In this document: piece after piece, positions 61,182 through 64,000 of the stretch
Numbering within the stretch: the stretch's first letter is position 1
How the letters are laid out: every line of letters begins with the position of its first letter
Origin: Brucella intermedia LMG 3301
GTDB lineage: Bacteria; Pseudomonadota; Alphaproteobacteria; Rhizobiales; Rhizobiaceae
DNA: 64,000 nucleotides
Assembly: GCF_000182645.1 (NCBI RefSeq)
Contig: NZ_ACQA01000001.1
Coordinates: forward strand, 2,484,001 to 2,548,000
Direction: 5' to 3'
Translations under genes and position numbers: made by a program
Notes under the pieces: model-generated
What the model was told of the DNA's origin: nothing
Seen by the model: the letters and a program-made list of their open reading frames with translations, nothing else
Database searches by the model: none

Positions 61182-62024
61182 CTACGGGGTCACGTCGAAC
61201 CCGAACCATTTTTCGGATAGCCTTTTGATAGTGCCATCGGCCTTGGCCGCCATGATTGCAGAATCGAATTGGCGCTTGAGATCAGCTTCGTCCTTGCGCA
61301 GACCGACAGCGACCCCGCGTCCGAGCAGGCCGCCTTTGAAAAGCGGCCCGGTCATGACGACGTTGGAATAGGCCTGCGTCTTCTGTATCGTGTTCAGATA
61401 GGATCGGGCGGTGACCTGCATGTCGATGCGTCCGTTTGCGAGATCGAGATCGACCTGCTCGGCGGTTTTATACTCGCGGATAGTGGTTCCTTCTCTGAAA
61501 TATGCATTGATCAGAGATTGGGCTATCGATCCACCCACGACACCGACGGTCGCTCCCTTTATCGCGGTATTCACATCTTGAAGGGCTTGCTCCGTTTCAT
61601 GCTTATTGTCCGAAAGGTCCAGATTCTCCTCCATGTGAGGCAGCTTGCTGTACGGACCGTCGCGCAGGGTGGCGAAGACTTGCGGCGTGCGGCCGTAGGA
61701 TACGGAGAAATCGATGACTTTCTCACGCGCTTTTGTTGCTGACAGCGCTCCCATCACAGCATCGGCTTTGCCAATCTGCAGGCTTGTTATGATGGCGTCG
61801 AAGGGAATGGCGATAAAATTGCATTCGACTTTCATCGTCTGGCAAAGGTGCTGGCCCAGCTCGACCTCATAGCCGTCGAGCGTGCCATCGGACTGCGTGA
61901 GATTATAGGGCCGAAAATATCCTTCGGTAGCAATGGTGAGCACACGGCTTTGAGCATGGGACTGCGATAGGGAGCTCGCGAGCGCAATTATCCAGACGAG
62001 GTTGAACAGACGTGGATAGGTCAC
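61182..62024 (-). CDS. Periplasmic amino-acid-type solute-binding protein
   Basis: 280 residues with a signal peptide ending SQSHA. Type II periplasmic fold: LTIATEGYFRPYNL, LDGYEVELGQHLC, DAVMGALSATKAREKVIDFS and a C-terminal GTIKRLSEKWFG. This matches lysine/arginine/ornithine- or histidine-binding proteins. GTG start with a weak AAGG site. No permease or ATPase genes are next to it, so it is an orphan component. Confidence 0.85.
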   Translation of the reverse strand: MTYPRLFNLVWIIALASSLSQSHAQSRVLTIATEGYFRPYNLTQSDGTLDGYEVELGQHLCQTMKVECNFIAIPFDAIITSLQIGKADAVMGALSATKAREKVIDFSVSYGRTPQVFATLRDGPYSKLPHMEENLDLSDNKHETEQALQDVNTAIKGATVGVVGGSIAQSLINAYFREGTTIREYKTAEQVDLDLANGRIDMQVTARSYLNTIQKTQAYSNVVMTGPLFKGGLLGRGVAVGLRKDEADLKRQFDSAIMAAKADGTIKRLSEKWFGFDVTP

Positions 62025-62331
62025 TGCGGAAACCTTGTTTTGTCACTTTGTCGTTCAAAGCATAGGTCGGGAGAGGCGGCTGGGTAAATTGGCTGGAAAT
62101 TGGGAGCCGTTATTCGGTGGCCGGTCGATCATACGAAACCGACACTCAAGCGGTGGACGAACGCCGCATTATTCTTTGCCGGTTCAAGGCGCGGCAAAAC
62201 CCCACAAAATCACTGGCAAGCGGCTCTGATACAAACCTGTAACAATAGTGTCATATGAATGTAATATAGAGCGCGTAGAGGGCTAACGACGCCACATCGT
62301 CATATGTCTTTTACAACAGGAGCCGCAGCTC
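62025..62331. other. Divergent region between the solute-binding protein and pstS
   Basis: 307 bases, no gene supported. It contains the Pho box and a TAATAT -10 candidate (62262-62267) for pstS. The left part should hold the promoter for the solute-binding gene. Confidence 0.5.
62237..62254 (+). promoter_or_regulatory. Pho box upstream of pstS
   Basis: CTGTAAC-AATA-GTGTCAT, two seven-base half-sites four bases apart, close to the rhizobial consensus CTGTCAT-AAAT-CTGTCAC. A -10-like TAATAT follows eight bases downstream. It implies PhoB activation under phosphate limitation. Confidence 0.75.
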
Positions 62332-63378
62332 ATGAACAAGATGATTTCCTCGACCGCAGCGCTCGCCATCGCTGCCGTTATGTCGGTTTCCGCCGCCCAG
62401 GCGCGCGATCAGATTCAGGTTGCCGGTTCCTCGACCGTTCTGCCTTATGCAAAAATCGTCGCCGAAACCTTCGGTGAAACCTTCCCGAACTTCAAGACGC
62501 CGGTTGTTGAATCGGGCGGTTCGGGCGCAGGTATCAAGGAATTCTGCAAGGGCGTCGGTGAGAACACCATCGACATCGCCAATGCATCGCGCGCCATGAA
62601 GGACTCGGAACTGAAGTCGTGCATCGACGCCGGCGTCAAGGACGTTCAGGAAGTTCGCTTCGGCTATGACGGCATCGTCTTTGCGACCGACGCCAAGGGT
62701 CCGGATTGGAAGCTGAAGCCGGAAGACGTCTACAAGGCGCTCGCAGCCAAGCTCGTCGTGGACGGCAAGCTGGTCGACAATCCGAACACCAAGTGGAACC
62801 AGGTCAACCCGAACCTGCCGGATTGGGACATTGCTGCCTACATCCCGGGCGAAAAGCACGGCACCCGCGAAGTCTTTGAAGAAAAGGTTCTGGCTGACGG
62901 CTGCAAGCACTCCGGCGCTCTGGACGAAATCAAGAAGACCGGCCTCGACGACAAGGCAGCCGCTTCCGCCTGTATCGCAGTGCGCAAGGACGGCAAGGCT
63001 GTCGACATCGATGGCGACTATGCTGAAACGCTGGCCCGCATCGACTCCAACAAGACCGGCGTTGGCGTTTTCGGCCTCTATTTCTTCGAAAACAATGCCG
63101 ACAAGCTGAAGGTTGCCACCGTCAACGACGTTACTCCCTCGGCTGCAACGGTTGCTTCGGGTGAGTATCCGGTGTCCCGTCCGCTGTTCTTCTACGTGAA
63201 GAAGGCGCATCTCGGCGTTATCCCCGGCCTCAAGGAATATGTTGAGTTCTTCCTCAACGACCAGATGATCGGTCCTGACGGCCCGCTCGCCGAATATGGT
63301 CTGGTTCCGGCCCCGGATGCAGAACGTGAAGCACAGCGCGCTGCTTTCTCCGAAGGCAAGACGTTGGCTGCGAAGTAA
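62332..63378 (+). CDS. pstS: Phosphate ABC transporter, periplasmic binding protein PstS
   Basis: 348 residues with a signal peptide ending AQA. Phosphate-binding loops IQVAGSSTVLPYAK and VVESGGSGAGIKEFC, then ANASRAMKDSE and EKHGTREVFEE. It delivers phosphate to PstCAB. AGGAG nine bases before the start. pstC begins 151 bases downstream after a hairpin. Confidence 0.96.
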   Translation: MNKMISSTAALAIAAVMSVSAAQARDQIQVAGSSTVLPYAKIVAETFGETFPNFKTPVVESGGSGAGIKEFCKGVGENTIDIANASRAMKDSELKSCIDAGVKDVQEVRFGYDGIVFATDAKGPDWKLKPEDVYKALAAKLVVDGKLVDNPNTKWNQVNPNLPDWDIAAYIPGEKHGTREVFEEKVLADGCKHSGALDEIKKTGLDDKAAASACIAVRKDGKAVDIDGDYAETLARIDSNKTGVGVFGLYFFENNADKLKVATVNDVTPSAATVASGEYPVSRPLFFYVKKAHLGVIPGLKEYVEFFLNDQMIGPDGPLAEYGLVPAPDAEREAQRAAFSEGKTLAAK

Positions 63379-63391
63379 GTTTTGATCTGTG

Positions 63392-63428
63392 GAACGCGGG
63401 GATGAGGAATCTCCGCGTTCTTCTCCTT
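63392..63428 (+). terminator. Hairpin between pstS and pstC
   Basis: An 11-bp stem with one wobble pair (GAACGCGGGGA with TCTCCGCGTTC), followed by TTCTCCTTTC. It probably lets pstS accumulate above the permease genes, as is common for binding-protein genes. Confidence 0.55.
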
Positions 63429-63529
63429 TCGCGCCTTTGTATTATGACAGGCGCATTCGCGTGGAACGGCATGGGTGGAAGCTGCACCTCAACGCCATCC
63501 GCATTCATCAGGGCAACCGGGGAAATTGA

Positions 63530-64000
63530 ATGTCCTTCTTTCTGGTTCTCGTCAGTATCGTTGCAATCGGGCTGATCGGATTCTTCATAGGCCGCCAGCG
63601 TGCCGTTGCACTGGACAAGGCGCAGTCTGCTTCCGCAAAAGCCTCGCCGACCGAGAAAATGCATTCCCGCCCGCATTATCATGGCTGGTGGGTTTTCCTC
63701 GTTTCAGCATTGCCTGCGGTTCTGTTCCTCGCAATATGGGCCGTAGGAACGTCGGTTTATCTGGATCACAGTGCGACCGCCCGCTTGCCGGATGCCGTTG
63801 AGGAAGGGTCCTTCACCAATCGCAGCCTGCAACTCGGCATGGTTCGCGGTCTTGCCAGCGGGCTTGACCGGCTGACGCCTGCCGAACTTGAAAATTTCCC
63901 GTCGAACTATCAGGACGCCCGCACGCTTCTGGGGGCAAAGGGCGTGGCGCTCGCGACCGAGGGCCAGGACTATATGGTGCCGATCGCGCTTTACCTGAAA
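63530..64000 (+). CDS. pstC: Phosphate ABC transporter permease PstC (partial, continues past window)
   Basis: The first 157 residues. An N-terminal membrane segment (FFLVLVSIVAIGLIGFFIG), a second (WWVFLVSALPAVLFLAIWAVG) and a long periplasmic-type stretch follow, the N-terminal extension typical of alphaproteobacterial PstC. The transporter core lies outside the window. GGGGAAA sits before the start. Confidence 0.85.
   Translation, partial: MSFFLVLVSIVAIGLIGFFIGRQRAVALDKAQSASAKASPTEKMHSRPHYHGWWVFLVSALPAVLFLAIWAVGTSVYLDHSATARLPDAVEEGSFTNRSLQLGMVRGLASGLDRLTPAELENFPSNYQDARTLLGAKGVALATEGQDYMVPIALYLK

Overview
This window is chromosomal DNA from an alphaproteobacterium of the Brucella/Ochrobactrum group (Rhizobiales). 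The best evidence is gene order: pckA divergent from a BvrR/BvrS (ChvI/ChvG)-type two-component pair that runs into hprK, a mannose-type EIIA and HPr, then ahcY. An AddAB recombination pair, a rhizobial-type PmtA, a degenerate rhizobial-type AccD and an alphaproteobacterial sigma-32 promoter before dnaK agree with this. Coding density is high. I see no rRNA, tRNA, CRISPR array, insertion sequence or prophage, so this is a core-genome segment.

Layout. 1-2046 (minus): partial arfB and pckA. 2473-8881 (plus): bvrR-bvrS-hprK-EIIA-HPr, a racemase-like protein and ahcY. 9218-21228 (plus): a PAS-rich sensor kinase, a TsaE/AmgK-like/MurU-like reading frame, addB (frameshifted), addA and trxA. 21277-28851 (minus): folC, accD, trpA, an unknown gene, trpB, trpF, a YdcF-like gene, a zinc metallopeptidase and a frameshifted DUF2852 gene. 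29046-30989 (minus): a BenE-type transporter and an alpha/beta hydrolase. 31288-39286 (plus): infC, a membrane methyltransferase, rpmI-rplT, a kinase-like gene, pheS, an ASCH gene, pheT and a periplasmic PheC-like protein. 39400-45132: TetR/MFS, an aldo-keto reductase, LysR, a nucleotidyltransferase and an oxidoreductase. 45357-51185 (plus): dnaK, dnaJ, pmtA, an FMN reductase, pyrF and a DUF1330 gene. 51221-54879: an SMP-30 gene (minus), then gshB and comM (plus). 54909-64000: a phosphatase-like gene, a VOC gene, a transglutaminase-like peptidase divergent from a GNAT/C39/RimK pair, rlpA, a DUF454 gene, a solute-binding protein, pstS and partial pstC.

How genes work together: BvrRS with HprK/EIIA/HPr form an envelope and carbon-sensing operon facing pckA. 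TsaE, AmgK-like and MurU-like domains sit together with AddAB downstream. trpF-trpB-unknown-trpA-accD-folC form a compact biosynthetic cluster. pheS/pheT are followed by a PheC-like enzyme gene. PstS/PstC lie behind a Pho box.

A theme needing caution: addB (twice), DUF2852 and the GNAT/C39 gene each carry one extra G in a short G run, and the TsaE/MurU junction can be read the same way. The repeated signature points to base-call errors or, less likely, recent decay. Two apparent giant fusions are therefore suspect. The most interesting biology is the GNAT + C39-like + RimK ATP-grasp pair, whose divergent promoter region carries two CtrA-type boxes; the racemase-like protein lacking both catalytic cysteines; and the unknown gene embedded between trpB and trpA.
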